64,000 bases of DNA. Origin: Acestrorhynchus altus (Eukaryota; Chordata; Actinopteri; Characiformes; Acestrorhynchidae). Position 1 is the stretch's first letter; each line of letters begins with the position of its first letter. The notes beneath the pieces are model-generated. The model was not told the origin of the DNA, did not search any database, and worked only from the letters and a program-made list of their open reading frames with translations. Positions 55,111-60,156 of the stretch are shown here, in pieces. The stretch spans positions 9,108,820-9,172,819 of the forward strand of contig CM067507.1 of NCBI GenBank assembly GCA_034509495.1, in the 5' to 3' direction. Position numbers and translations under genes: made by a program.

Positions 55111-56249
55111 CTGATATATATACTGATATATATATACTGATATATAGTATTTGTGCTGAAGTTTGAGAGCAGTGTATGGTTGGTATATTACTTGTTAAAA
55201 GTAGCCTAATAACTCCAGATTTGTAGGGATAATCATGTAGGATTTGTGCAGCAATGTAGAATTTGGCACCACACTCTGCTACAAAGGATATTTTGATTGT
55301 TGCCATTGGACACACTTCTCCCCTGAGAAAGTAAGTGAAGAGTACCTTGATGATACATGATGGGATGTGAAGGACCAGTATTATATCTTTAAGGGTATGT
55401 TTACACTGTTTGTACCATGGGGAACAAAAGTGTACCTGCACTGTAACTTTTTTATCTGACAGTGTAGGATTACAAATACAGTAACAAGACAAACGTGCAG
55501 TGTGGAATCACATTCTTATTTGTACATAAGCCACCTTAAGGCAATCAAATAAGACAATGTAATAATCATTCACTGACTTTGCCACATTTTAGATGGAAGT
55601 GTAGGAAGACCCAAGTTCAAACATTCAGCATTCAGCAGTAGGCATTAAGCATCTAACCTTTTCCATGCATTCATGGAAAAACATGGAAGGCCTTAGCTAA
55701 AAAGCCAAACTACTACACTAACATTCCTTTCAGCACAATCTTTTACCTACACCAATTCTGAATGCTGCTAACATTGCTAGTTTTTCCTCCTTGTAGTACA
55801 CTAAAGAAAATGACAGGCCTTTTCTCCCTGTCTCCTGTTTGCCTAGTTGGTTGTAAAGTCATAAGACTTCACCCAATACTTTAATCCTCTCAGCAGCACA
55901 TTCACATACACACAACACAAAGAGGTTGCTTCTCAACTTTCTCACCACATAATTGTCACTTCAATGTGGCACAGCACTGCAATGGGCCTCCTAAAACCAT
56001 CTTTTAACCAACAACAACCTAAGCCACATTTGCAAGTCTACTTTGATCTTTAGTGGACCTATTCCTCTGTAGCTCCTGTTGGTGAATGTGAAGGTCTAAT
56101 CAAACGCCTATTAGTGCATCGAACTGCGCAGAGCCAGACTGCGGATTAGTGTGCACAAAAAGGTGGTTTTTTTTGTTTCGTTTTTTTGAGGGGGTGGGGG
56201 GTGGGGGGTTGGTGACCCAGGTGGATTTGGTGTGCGCACACAGACACAA

Positions 56250-56282
<33 letters not shown>

Positions 56283-59200
56283 CACACACACACACACACA
56301 CACACCCTGGGCAGCAGTCTTATGTCCATTACATCCATGCCGGACAAACATGGTGGGCATTGTGGGGAGAATGGGGAGGATTACAGGGAAGAATAGAGTA
56401 GAAGAAAGCCTTCTGACTTCCATTCGTCTCCCCCCAGTCAAGGTCTGTGCCAATCCCCCTGAAATTAAGCTCAGCCAACAAAGGCCTTGCAAAAGATTGG
56501 GAGCTCGATAAATGGCCTTTTAACACAAAAGAGCAAAGAGAGGGCCTGCAGATCACAGCACACAAGAACACAAGGGTATGGTAGGGGGTGTCTAAGGAGA
56601 TTTATTTGGGTCATCTACTTATTTCATACTTCCTTTAGCCTATGAATGTGGAAGTAACCTAATTTATAATGCTGTGGGGAATATTTTTAGATCAATCATA
56701 CACGAAGGAAGATGTATGAAACATATGACTGAACTGAGCATATTCCATGTATTATCCCTGTTATATGCAATTCCATTTTTGTTTCCCATGATCACAAGTT
56801 TCTAAATTTAACAATATATTGGACTTCATGATCATGTACTCTAAACTGATCAGTGTGATATTTAATAGTGGTTTTCCGACAAAAATATCCAACAAAGAGC
56901 AAATCTGTTGAATTCAAAACAGATTAAGGGCCATCAATAGCTTACTGTCCAAGTCCAACTTATGGCTGCTTAGTTCTGGTCCAGGTCTACCATGCTGGAG
57001 GGTTTAGCTCCAACACACCTGGTTTTAATATTCAGAATCCCCTGAAGACCTTCATTACCTGAATAAAGTATGTTAGATTGGGGATGACAGACTCCAGACA
57101 AATAAACAACTGACCCTCTCTACTCAGCCTTTCCTGACCCTTTAGTTTCCAAACAAATACTCACCCTGGCATCTCCATTGCTGGGCCTGGCTCCATGGCT
57201 GAAGGCATGTGCTGGGTCCTTGTGGTACACCTTGAGGCAAGCCTGGTCTGTGATACCCCTGTGGAGGGACAGATCCCAGTCAGTCAGAAACATACTCCAA
57301 AGATCACCATCTGAGTGGGGGCGAACACGCCGCTCATACTGCAGGCCCCTGAGCACAGCCACGGCGGGGTGCACCAGAGGCAATGGCAGATCAACCCGAG
57401 TGAGAGGAGAGTGGCTATGAGACAACAAATCTTCACTGCTGTCCAATTGTGAGATATTAAACTGTTCCTGTGAACCTAAATCCATGGGCTTGGCCCTTAA
57501 ACTCTAGATGTATTACTCTTAATCGTAAGACTTATTCTTCAGTAACTGCATATAAATTATTCGGTAATTACTATGAGGAGTCTTCATATGCCCACAAATT
57601 CATGTAGTCTTCCTTGTCCTAATGATCATAAGGTGTGTATGATCCTCTTGTCCGATAGATGACGTGTGTTTGTGTATTTAACTGTGCGAGACTGATATGG
57701 CACTGCCAGCTCAGGCCATGTGACTTCGCTGCTGCAATCCAGTATTACAGACCTCATAAAAGGAAAAGGGAGAGCGTCTCAAAGTTCAGCTTACATCACT
57801 GTGGCAACGGGAGGCGGGTCATCGCCTTCTTTACAAGGCATGGAACTTATTAAAAATTAAAGAGGCAGTGTGTGCATGTGTGTACAGGTCACCAGGTATT
57901 TAGCTCTTTGCGGGGACAACATGTACTTAGAACAATGAAAACATGAGTATTTTGATTGTATGGGAACCTCCGGCTAGCTCTCTCATAGAAAGCAAGCCTT
58001 AATGGTATGTTTAGGTAAGATTAATAACTGGGATTAAGTGTAGCACAGCAGCCATATAGCTACATTTAAAAAGAATTTAATGGAAAGACTCCCATAAAGC
58101 CAGAAATACAAACTAATGTTTGTTTCTGTGTGTCTACATGTGTGAACAAGCTCAGTTTTACTAGCTTACCAGCCAGACTGACAGATGCACAAAAGTAAAA
58201 TGGAAAACACAAAATGTGAGAAACCAGACAATGAAGAAAATAAGCAGATTGAAAAAAGGGACATGATCTGATGGAATGTTTGTTTTAATGGTGTTTATGG
58301 CAATAGTGGACTTTTCTAAGGCTGCCAATGGGTCATCAACTAGACCTTTGGATAATAACATAGAGGGACTGTAGTAAAAGACACAAAGTTCTTCTGAATA
58401 TGTGAGTCTGTATGTCTATATTCAGTGGCATGCCAACATTTCTGAGACTGTAAGTATTTAAGCAAGTTAAAAAACATGATTTCCAAATGGCATAACATTA
58501 TTAATGAAACATTTATTTTATATTTTAAGCAAAATTATTATTTTATTTCTTTACTTTGCACCTGGCACTCTGCATTTCATCCTGCTGGACTGCTCATCCA
58601 TGTAGGTCTTATTTGTGTGTCTGTTTGAGCATCCTAAATCTCTTGGTCTGCCCAAATTTTTGTATAATGCTCCTTTGCATTTTTCACTCTGAACGTTCTA
58701 AGTAAATAAATAAATACATACATGCATACATAAATACTGTTGTCGCTTAAAATATTGAGAGAAATGTTTCATTTTTAAGTTCATGCCTTTTGGAGGTCAG
58801 TTCAGTTCCTACACAACTCATGATCTACTTGTTTCAAGAACAGGGCATGGACAAGGAAATGCAATCTGACCTACCACTTCTTTTGTGTGGCCATAGTGTT
58901 GAATAGTGGAATACACTGGACATGGAAACTGCAGCACATTAAGCCTATGACACATTCCTTTAAAATTTTTGCTTTGTGAAAAATGTATCAGATTGAAGCA
59001 CCACAATCATTAGTTTAACTCTGAATTAGGTGGAGCACTGCATTCCCATGAGTACGGGAGTGAAATTTCAGAACAAGAATTCATTTTGACCTGGTCATGA
59101 TTCATTTCTTTAACTTTTCACTTCGAAACATGAAAAACAGGCTGTAGTTCTTTGAGAAACATACAGTGTAGTGTACACCACTGCTGATTGTCCTTGAGGC

Positions 59201-60100
59201 ATGCCTGCCCTGAACATTCAGAGCATTTCCTGTTCCCCTGCAACTCTAATAATAATGAGCTGATAAGTTGAATAAAGTGTGTTGGCAGTTGAATAACTGC
59301 TAAAATGTGTCAGGGGTGCTTCCAGGAACAGGGCTGAAAAAACACAGGTCCACACTGTTTGCAAGAGAGTCTAATAAGATATGTTCTAGAGCACTACACA
59401 GGTTATACTGTGTTATGATCCCTCCCTGCTGCAGGCCTTCAGCCTACAGTTTACGTAATAACAGGAATACTTAAAACCACAGACCACTTGAATCTTGGAG
59501 TTTACTTTAATACAGAAAATAGTAAACACATTTGTGATGGCCACAGCAGAACTGGTCATGAAAATCAGACTTCACTTGAATCTCATTTCAGTCTTTTCCA
59601 CCTTTATCATTACTATTACTATTCGTTTACTTACTTGTGACCTATTTATGCTCTGCTACCATTTGTTTTTGCTTATGGCTGTGTCTAATTCTGTCCAACA
59701 GTTGTGACCAAAGATGTCAACATGAAGAGCATGAATATGTCAACTGTAAACTGTAAGCCTTCTTATTAATAAATAAGTTACATATTTATTAATACGAATA
59801 TTCTTTGGAAAGTGAGTTAACAAATGAAGAATGAAGTGTGAAGTTAATATCAAAGTCTATAAACTGCTACACCGTTAAAATCCACTCTGAACGCAGCATA
59901 CCTGACATCACTGAGCTCATAGTACATGTTCCTCATGTCATCTTTGACGTAAATAGCCGTGCTGGGGGACTCGAGCATTTTCATGCTGAGCTGCTGGGGG
60001 AAGGCACTGACGAACAGGGCACGAACTGTGTCTGCACTCGTTATCTCATTAGGCATCCGAATCTGCTTCACATCATCCCCATACTGCAGATATAACACAC
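13330..60100 (-). CDS. kiaa1217: KIAA1217 / SKT (sickle tail protein), 17 exons, 5' end outside window
   Basis: Seventeen exons with GT-AG borders join without a phase error into 1773 codons, from the middle of the conserved N-terminal region to a TAG stop. SKT is a coiled-coil, proline-rich scaffold related to SRCIN1 (p140Cap). Mouse Skt mutants have notochord and intervertebral disc defects. Seen in order: the AIP3-like domain (residues 1-97, RALFVSAFPQQL), a Ser/Pro-rich region with ILERRDVKPDED, a coiled coil (about 378-604, including FLKEEPHKLDS), a second one with SLFIEEI, a proline-rich SH3-type ligand SPPPPPPRR, an acidic region with IIIFDEPMDIRSAYKRLS, the basic block KKKFKFKFPKKQLAALTQ, and a Ser-rich tail with KSIRTIHTPS. 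The long 542-codon exon and the C-terminus identify SKT rather than SRCIN1. The mammalian protein has about 200 more N-terminal residues; those exons were not found up to 64000. Confidence 0.95.
13828..15391. other. KIAA1217 intron 16
   Basis: No transposon recognised. Near 14770 the minus strand has a strong acceptor-like tract (cctgtttgcctctcag) followed by an open, GC-richer stretch; see findings. A short CA-rich run lies at 13994-14020. Confidence 0.5.
15392..15529 (-). CDS. kiaa1217: KIAA1217 exon E16
   Basis: Encodes NASVASPTSRMPVPMSAKAR, then QQPGTSDRERATKQQKLQD and SQRQFRQ; phase 0 on both sides, donor CAG|GTAGTT. TSRMPVPMSAK is identical in mammalian SKT. Confidence 0.94.
15530..16087. 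other. KIAA1217 intron 15, nothing recognised
   Basis: Short intron of 558 bases without repeats or additional reading frames of note. Confidence 0.7.
16088..17713 (-). CDS. kiaa1217: KIAA1217 exon E15: 542-codon exon with the SKT-specific C-terminal half
   Basis: The largest exon. Seen: VIYYVTAQITKDTLEES, Ser/Pro-rich linkers, DLPGGEPPPPPDNIAFMIT, IIIFDEPMDIRSAYKRLS, an acidic run of Glu, KKKFKFKFPKKQLAALTQAI, KKTLQVVVYEDEEES and TYKTLDSLEQTIKQLE (short coiled coil). I chose the acceptor tttgatgattgaag|GTA because it has the pyrimidine tract and the right phase. The donor is CAG|GTCTCT, an unusual +3 to +6, accepted because the next exon is also phase 0. Confidence 0.93.
17714..19896. other. 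KIAA1217 intron 14, nothing recognised
   Basis: AT-rich intron without a recognisable transposon, RNA gene or coding segment. Confidence 0.6.
19897..20001 (-). CDS. kiaa1217: KIAA1217 exon E14
   Basis: A 105-base, phase-0 exon encoding VFQKCSNKDLGLKGLVEPQI to PLKDKK. The start corresponds to mammalian AFQKCS following KIMAELQ. It could be skipped without shifting the frame. Confidence 0.92.
20298..21545 (-). mobile_element. Tc1-like transposon relic with long inverted terminal repeats (KIAA1217 intron 13)
   Basis: The ends are inverted copies: the left end reads gcaaggtttcccactgagag and taagtacacttcagctgtg; the right end on the other strand reads atactttgtttcccacctac and taggtacacttcaactgtg. 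Between them three minus-strand fragments of a Tc1 transposase are readable: VMWLDETKLELFGF (20705-20905), and DNDPNHTAKATKQW plus WPSQSLDLNPIEYLW (20414-20686) from the DDE catalytic region. Stops and shifts separate them, so the element is inactive. Confidence 0.9.
22254..22391 (-). CDS. kiaa1217: KIAA1217 exon E13
   Basis: Encodes DGEGEPQLKLKSPLETKPKP, then CTPPPITASAILEEDDEGDK and IMAELQ, phase 0 on both sides. The ILEEDDEGDKIMAEL motif is shared with SKT and SRCIN1. The acceptor lies 10 bases from (CA)n. Confidence 0.95.
22401..22435. repeat. (CA)n microsatellite next to exon E13 acceptor
   Basis: About 17 CA units; on the transcribed strand (TG)n lies 10-44 bases upstream of the E13 edge. 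Confidence 0.96.
22966..23412 (+). mobile_element. Probable solo LTR (447 bp)
   Basis: Begins TGTCATG and ends CCTGACA, giving TGTCA...TGACA inverted ends, flanked by tcagg and tccgg (5-bp duplication with one mismatch). It contains a TATA-like gtatttaagacc and, near the 3' side, ttttattaaatcctcaac as a possible poly(A) signal. A related but more diverged segment lies at 41922-42226. The superfamily (Gypsy-like suspected) is not proven. Confidence 0.55.
24222..24592. repeat. (TA)n at 24222-24264 and (CA)n at 24512-24592
   Basis: Two microsatellites in intron 12, about 21 TA units and about 40 CA units; the latter has one TG interruption. Confidence 0.95.
25178..25310. mobile_element. hAT-like MITE fragment
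   Basis: Imperfect palindrome: gttgccttcctgcagactac at the left and aacctgcaggaaggtagc at the right, with Tgaatc/ttcaa-type inner arms. This is the layout of a common fish non-autonomous hAT family. The target-site duplication is not clear. Confidence 0.45.
25432..25751 (-). CDS. kiaa1217: KIAA1217 exon E12: Lys/Pro-rich linker with polyproline motif
   Basis: Encodes a repetitive Lys/Pro stretch (KPEPPTFEKPSKTGPEKAPK and similar EKA(A/P)KPQ units), then SPPPPPPRRNYPTTTGMTTT and RSGEVIYTSRKE. The PPPPPPRR block is a likely SH3 ligand, and TTTRSGEVIYT is a family signature. Donor CAG|GTACAT, phase 0. Confidence 0.94.
26195..26408 (-). CDS. kiaa1217: KIAA1217 exon E11: second coiled coil
   Basis: Encodes AAEREWEEKRHNISHYDVRE, FQKVIHEAEATMLRGIPSLE and an acidic tail ending SALPAQ. 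The donor is G|GTCAGA, weaker than consensus; the downstream phase (1) confirms it. Confidence 0.92.
26409..28014. other. KIAA1217 intron 10, upper part, nothing recognised
   Basis: AT-rich; a short (CA)n lies at 27435-27460. No coding or RNA feature recognised. Confidence 0.55.
28015..29812 (+). mobile_element. Tc1-like transposon relic with a nested LINE tail
   Basis: The left end, ttattggcacccctggttaa and then gatgtgttctttatcttcta, recurs inverted at 29765-29810 (taaagaacacatcttaacca). A decayed plus-strand transposase occupies about 28370-29200 with legible VRQMCVDLHKSGNGYKKIV and ISTVRGIIKKFKTTG in the N-terminal DNA-binding region, but many stops. A LINE 3' end interrupts it at about 29290-29560. 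Confidence 0.85.
29290..29563 (+). mobile_element. 5'-truncated LINE 3' end nested in the Tc1-like relic
   Basis: Ends aatttccctgagggaaccct, then gatcaataaagttctatcc and a short (TATCC)n tail, the standard terminus of a fish LINE. No coding sequence remains. The same terminus occurs at 33918-33978. Confidence 0.75.
29938..29980. repeat. (CA)n(TA)n microsatellite
   Basis: About 10 CA then about 11 TA units, 66 bases below the E10 donor side. Confidence 0.93.
30046..30517 (-). CDS. kiaa1217: KIAA1217 exon E10: variable region ending in SLFIEEI motif
   Basis: A 472-base exon. Ser/Thr/Pro-rich sequence (HHAQSSPVPLHQSQHS) ends with ASPSLFIEEIASHSRGKNRA and TSIE|GTGAGC. The last block aligns with the mammalian SLFIEEI...KNRAVSIE stretch and leads directly into the next coiled coil. 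Confidence 0.94.
30818..30965 (-). CDS. kiaa1217: KIAA1217 exon E9: coiled coil
   Basis: Encodes GEFPALQAHMRAVLRVEVEA, VKFLKEEPHKLDSMLKRVK and TLTDSLSTLRR; this is the most conserved block shared with SRCIN1. Donor AG|GTACTG, phase 2. An imperfect (CA)n array begins about 6 bases from the acceptor. Confidence 0.95.
30971..31042. repeat. Imperfect (CA)n next to exon E9 acceptor
   Basis: CA units with TA and CG interruptions start about 6 bases from the E9 edge. Confidence 0.93.
31441..31577 (-). CDS. kiaa1217: KIAA1217 exon E8: coiled coil
   Basis: Encodes DLENYVACLKKDSSPGVASR, then VVTLKEVEEGAVSLRKVGES and LAGLK. Acceptor ...gtggttag|GG, donor G|GTAACA. A (CA)n repeat starts 5 bases from the exon edge. 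Confidence 0.94.
31582..31636. repeat. (CA)n next to exon E8 acceptor
   Basis: About 27 CA units begin 5 bases from the E8 edge; the transcribed strand reads (TG)n ggttag|exon. Confidence 0.96.
31981..32805. mobile_element. Non-autonomous Tc1/mariner-like element (intron 7)
   Basis: Contains the familiar fish repeat core: agcatgattctgc, cttcacagtaggaatgg, ccaaaaagttaaatctt, and at the right aaacatctgaaggatgatc and ttttgagtgtcatagcaaag. The right end is interrupted by the LINE that starts near 32810. A more decayed relative lies at 37400-38145. Confidence 0.75.
32810..33830 (-). mobile_element. Non-LTR retrotransposon with internal deletion: endonuclease start joined to RT C-terminus
   Basis: The minus strand at 33803-33498 reads as an APE-type endonuclease (VLEDFDAYVGND, GVIGRNGVSHLNPS). 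At 33494-33081 it continues with TMFKDKGVHKCTWYQ, then LVVSWIRWWDRL and REVGDL. At 33045-32863 it suddenly shows the far C-terminus (GRLPYEVFQACLTERRPRGR). The whole reverse transcriptase domain, which normally separates these parts, is absent, and stops and shifts break the rest. The clade looks RTE-like, from memory of fish LINE proteins only. Confidence 0.8.
33890..33978 (+). mobile_element. LINE 3' tail
   Basis: aatttccctgagggaaacct, gatcaatgaagttctatcc and a short TATYC run, the same terminus as at 29510-29563; plus orientation, opposite to the neighbouring LINE. Confidence 0.65.
33979..35548. other. KIAA1217 intron 7, lower part, nothing recognised
   Basis: Apart from ordinary AT-rich sequence, a GC-richer stretch with 'ggctgaggatatgcaaac' lies near 34680. 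No coding or transposon feature recognised. Confidence 0.5.
35549..35589. repeat. (GT)n just downstream of exon E7 donor
   Basis: About 20 GT units, 23 bases from the E7 exon edge on the donor side. Confidence 0.95.
35612..35787 (-). CDS. kiaa1217: KIAA1217 exon E7: coiled coil
   Basis: Encodes LQNQECVQAQIKQVEQELS, then LKRQEDPNHRQRTLVEEER and KYLCMEERVLTQL. Phase 0 in, phase 2 out (GG|GTGAGA). It is bracketed by microsatellites: (AC)n about 20 bases from the acceptor and (GT)n about 22 bases from the donor. Confidence 0.94.
35807..35887. repeat. (AC)n next to exon E7 acceptor
   Basis: About 38 units with a few AAAC interruptions, starting 20 bases from the E7 acceptor. Confidence 0.95.
36560..36740. 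mobile_element. Two abutting LINE tails
   Basis: 36573-36612 (ttacatttacattcatggcatttagcagac) is the minus-oriented tail of the 1-120 family. 36613-36740 is a plus-oriented tail ending gtgaagcacattgaat... acaaataaacttgccttgcc with (TTGCC)n. Neither retains coding sequence. Confidence 0.55.
37400..38145. mobile_element. Decayed non-autonomous Tc1/mariner-like element (intron 6)
   Basis: A diverged relative of 31981-32805. Shared parts include gatagtagggatggaatt / cagtaggaatgggattgg, a 'tgatgctcagtgg / tgatgagctgtgcc' region and the terminal 'gaatacttatgtaaattg'. Confidence 0.6.
38248..38411 (-). CDS. kiaa1217: KIAA1217 exon E6: coiled coil
   Basis: Encodes GDSPVLGPKS through LQFRKNISDLRVQLQQMRQL to Gln, ending CAG|GTATGA in phase 0 (visible residues 396-450). 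The RKNISDLRVQLQQMRQLQ stretch is the family's heptad region. Confidence 0.94.
38873..39313. repeat. (GT)n then purine-rich A/GAAA tract (intron 5)
   Basis: (GT)n at 38873-38901; 38990-39300 is almost purely A and G on the plus strand (gaaagaaagaaaa-like), so the transcribed strand is a long pyrimidine tract. It keeps minus-strand Phe/Leu/Ser frames open, which are not genes. Confidence 0.85.
39314..39363 (-). CDS. kiaa1217: KIAA1217 exon E5: 50-base small exon
   Basis: Encodes about 17 residues, DRSVKSGSPIHSPPSSG. The acceptor is gaaatttcag-like (atttcag|TG), the donor G|GTGAGA. Fifty bases is not a multiple of three (in phase 2, out phase 1), so skipping it alone would shift the frame. Confidence 0.85.
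39389..39458. repeat. (TC)n(AC)n next to exon E5 acceptor
   Basis: About 14 TC then about 20 AC units, beginning 26 bases from the E5 edge in intron 4. Confidence 0.95.
39664..39774 (-). CDS. kiaa1217: KIAA1217 exon E4: start of coiled coil
   Basis: Encodes ERMKAMEEQLASLTGLVQHA and then LLKGPSVNGCSSREQA. It enters on the third base of the Arg codon from E3 and leaves AG|GTAAGC in phase 2. The motif is shared by SKT and SRCIN1. Confidence 0.94.
39775..41429. repeat. KIAA1217 intron 3, lower part, with (TAA)n at 40809-40890
   Basis: Unremarkable intron sequence apart from about 25 TAA units at 40809-40890 and a short (GT)n at 40248-40275. Confidence 0.8.
41430..41600. mobile_element. Fragment of a mariner-like DNA element
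   Basis: gtgcatttcaaaaaattaga, then atattgtgaaaaagttta and 'aattgaatttaaaaagttaaa', a start shared by a widespread fish DNA transposon family. The rest of the element is missing. Confidence 0.45.
41625..41824 (-). mobile_element. tRNA-derived SINE with LINE-type tail
   Basis: The minus strand has an A-box-like TGGCGCAACAG (complement of 41808-41818) and a B-box GGTTCAATTCC (complement of 41763-41773), about 35 bases apart, as in RNA polymerase III promoters. It ends with the tail gtaagtcgctctagataaga, gcgtctgctaaatgcc, the same tail carried by the LINE at 1-400, which is the likely source of its reverse transcriptase. Confidence 0.8.
41922..42226 (+). mobile_element. Possible solo LTR, related to 22966-23412
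   Basis: Shares the layout of 22966-23412: TGTCA start, 'taaccctgcccctttgtaatcatg', a TATA-like 'gtatatatactccc' and a tttcctgaca end. The target-site duplication is not visible. Confidence 0.4.
42731..43112 (-). mobile_element. tRNA-promoter-like SINE with (GGAT)n tail
   Basis: The minus strand reads gcggcacggtggtgcagttg, later gtggttttgatcccaggtgg (B-box-like), tttctgtgtggagt, gttctccccgtgttcgcg, acagtccaaagacag, and ends cagaaaatggatggatgg. This is one of the commonest fish short interspersed repeats. Fairly complete; age unknown. Confidence 0.8.
43698..44431 (-). CDS. kiaa1217: KIAA1217 exon E3: Ser/Pro-rich linker
   Basis: A 734-base exon (visible residues 98-341) from MHREVAYTAP to SADPQT plus a split Arg codon, CG|GTAAGT. 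It contains PHSMPPSPSRIPFGPR, SAILERRDVKPDED, LFRQKSRKYADSQLPTLGSK and PVRQSFRKE, all near-collinear with mammalian SKT. Probably disordered, with many candidate phosphorylation and SH3-binding sites. Confidence 0.95.
44600..45012 (+). mobile_element. Truncated Tc1-like transposon fragment (intron 2)
   Basis: Starts with a terminal-repeat-like aaaagtatgtgaacatttcc, then gatgctcatcaggctggcaa and aaacagtcgttcacccac, gtgtgtaatagcctgaaagt and cttctaaggaacta, a decayed transposase N-terminal region. It stops near 45012, where a different repeat begins. Confidence 0.65.
45050..45462 (-). mobile_element. LTR-like repeat (low confidence)
   Basis: The minus strand begins TGTTATGCCCTGTACTG, has a 'tataagtagccc' TATA-like motif and pyrimidine-rich tandem variants of ctagtctgtttggtttg. 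Composition and layout resemble the solo LTR at 22966-23412. Ends not defined. Confidence 0.3.
45813..46026. repeat. (GA)n microsatellites at 45813-45881 and 45964-46026
   Basis: Two long GA arrays separated by purine-rich sequence; the frames kept open by them (Arg/Glu on plus, Ser/Leu on minus) are artefacts. Confidence 0.96.
46090..47019. other. KIAA1217 intron 2 segment, nothing recognised
   Basis: No coding, RNA or repeat family recognised between the GA arrays and the LTR element. Confidence 0.5.
47030..48850 (+). mobile_element. Internally deleted LTR retrotransposon, BEL/Pao-like
   Basis: Two direct repeats of about 380 bp, 47030-47410 and 48482-48851, match along their length (ttaattcagagtacaatgtg, ttggtgggttacgggc, tacagacagtaattg) and both end with gtcactaca; they are diverged LTRs. 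Between them is only about 1.07 kb. A plus-strand frame at 47817-48119 holds a zinc knuckle of the pattern C-x2-C-x4-H-x4-C at about residues 31-44, followed by a basic stretch, as in BEL/Pao Gag. Protease, reverse transcriptase, RNase H and integrase are absent, so the copy is dead. Confidence 0.75.
48852..51479. other. KIAA1217 intron 2 segment, nothing recognised
   Basis: AT-rich sequence. A somewhat more GC-rich patch at 49100-49340 is open on the minus strand for 75 codons but shows no known motif. Confidence 0.5.
51480..52260 (+). mobile_element. LINE 3' fragment: ORF2 C-terminus and 3' UTR
   Basis: In one plus frame at about 51585-51760 the sequence reads LDNTSHLLHDLLVRQQSTF and NQLSCSKERY, the kind of C-terminus seen in fish Rex1/CR1/L2-type LINEs; a 3' UTR follows, ending near gaatttccctttaggaaag. 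The fragment is 5'-truncated. Confidence 0.6.
52261..56961. repeat. KIAA1217 intron 2 segment with several microsatellites
   Basis: (CA)n at 53256-53287, (CA)n at 54043-54101, (TA)n-rich block at 55074-55145 with repeated tatatactga, and (CA)n with CT interruptions at 56246-56306. Around 53570-53730 and 53745-53880 are decayed repeats (aaagaacc boxes; a 'gtgccagataccacaggg' motif common in fish repeats). No coding feature recognised. Confidence 0.75.
57165..57258 (-). CDS. kiaa1217: KIAA1217 exon E2
   Basis: Encodes GITDQACLKVYHKDPAHAF and ends NGDAR|GTGAGT, phase 0. It completes the conserved N-terminal domain. Its acceptor (ccctccacag|GG) lies inside a longer frame open up to 57485, described separately as an alternative first exon. 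Confidence 0.93.
57165..57485 (-). CDS. kiaa1217: Probable alternative first coding exon of KIAA1217 (5'-extended E2)
   Basis: An ATG at complement 57483-57485 opens a frame of 76 codons that runs straight through the E2 acceptor into E2 in the same frame; the Arg codon AGG spans the acceptor in both readings. An in-frame TAG lies seven codons upstream of the ATG, so this is the first Met after a stop. The +4 base is G, but -3 is C. The peptide contains SQLDSSEDLLSHSHSP, RVDLPLPLVHPAVAVLRGLQ and WSMFLTDWDLSLHR, which look like ordinary protein rather than intron. Inferred: an internal promoter makes a shorter SKT isoform lacking most of the AIP3-like domain. Confidence 0.6.
57486..57860 (-). 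promoter_or_regulatory. Candidate internal promoter region for the short KIAA1217 isoform
   Basis: This region lies immediately upstream of the putative alternative first exon. It is less AT-rich than the surrounding intron and holds a CRE-like core (atgacgtg, 57658-57665), an M-box-like E-box (catgtgac, 57718-57725) and a GC-box-like gaggcggg (57811-57818). No clear TATA box is placed. These short matches can arise by chance; the main argument is position. Confidence 0.3.
57861..59901. other. KIAA1217 intron 1, upper part
   Basis: Mostly unique AT-rich sequence. 59190-59345 resembles half of a hAT-like MITE (tgttcccctgcaactctaat ... ccaggaacagggctg). No exon recognised. Confidence 0.5.
59902..60100 (-). 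CDS. kiaa1217: KIAA1217 exon E1: AIP3-like domain
   Basis: Encodes VLYLQYGDDVKQIR through ALFVSAFPQQLSMKMLESP to YELSDVR (visible residues 1-65). It starts after two bases of a split Gly codon and ends AG|GTATGC in a split Arg codon. The acceptor is ...ctctctctcag, in which the polypyrimidine tract is itself the (CT)n face of the (GA)n microsatellite at 60104-60152. Confidence 0.95.

Positions 60101-60103
<3 letters not shown>

Positions 60104-60152
<49 letters not shown>
60104..60152. repeat. (GA)n microsatellite serving as polypyrimidine tract of exon E1
   Basis: About 24 GA units; the minus strand reads (CT)n directly into the AG of the E1 acceptor. Length changes would alter the splice-site pyrimidine tract. 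Confidence 0.95.

Positions 60153-60156
<4 letters not shown>

Noticed and set aside
13330..60100. SRCIN1 (p140Cap) as the identity of the large gene
   Set aside because: The coiled-coil and AIP3-like regions are shared by both, but the long E15 exon, the TSRMPVPMSAK and IRTIHTPS motifs and the C-terminus are those of KIAA1217/SKT.
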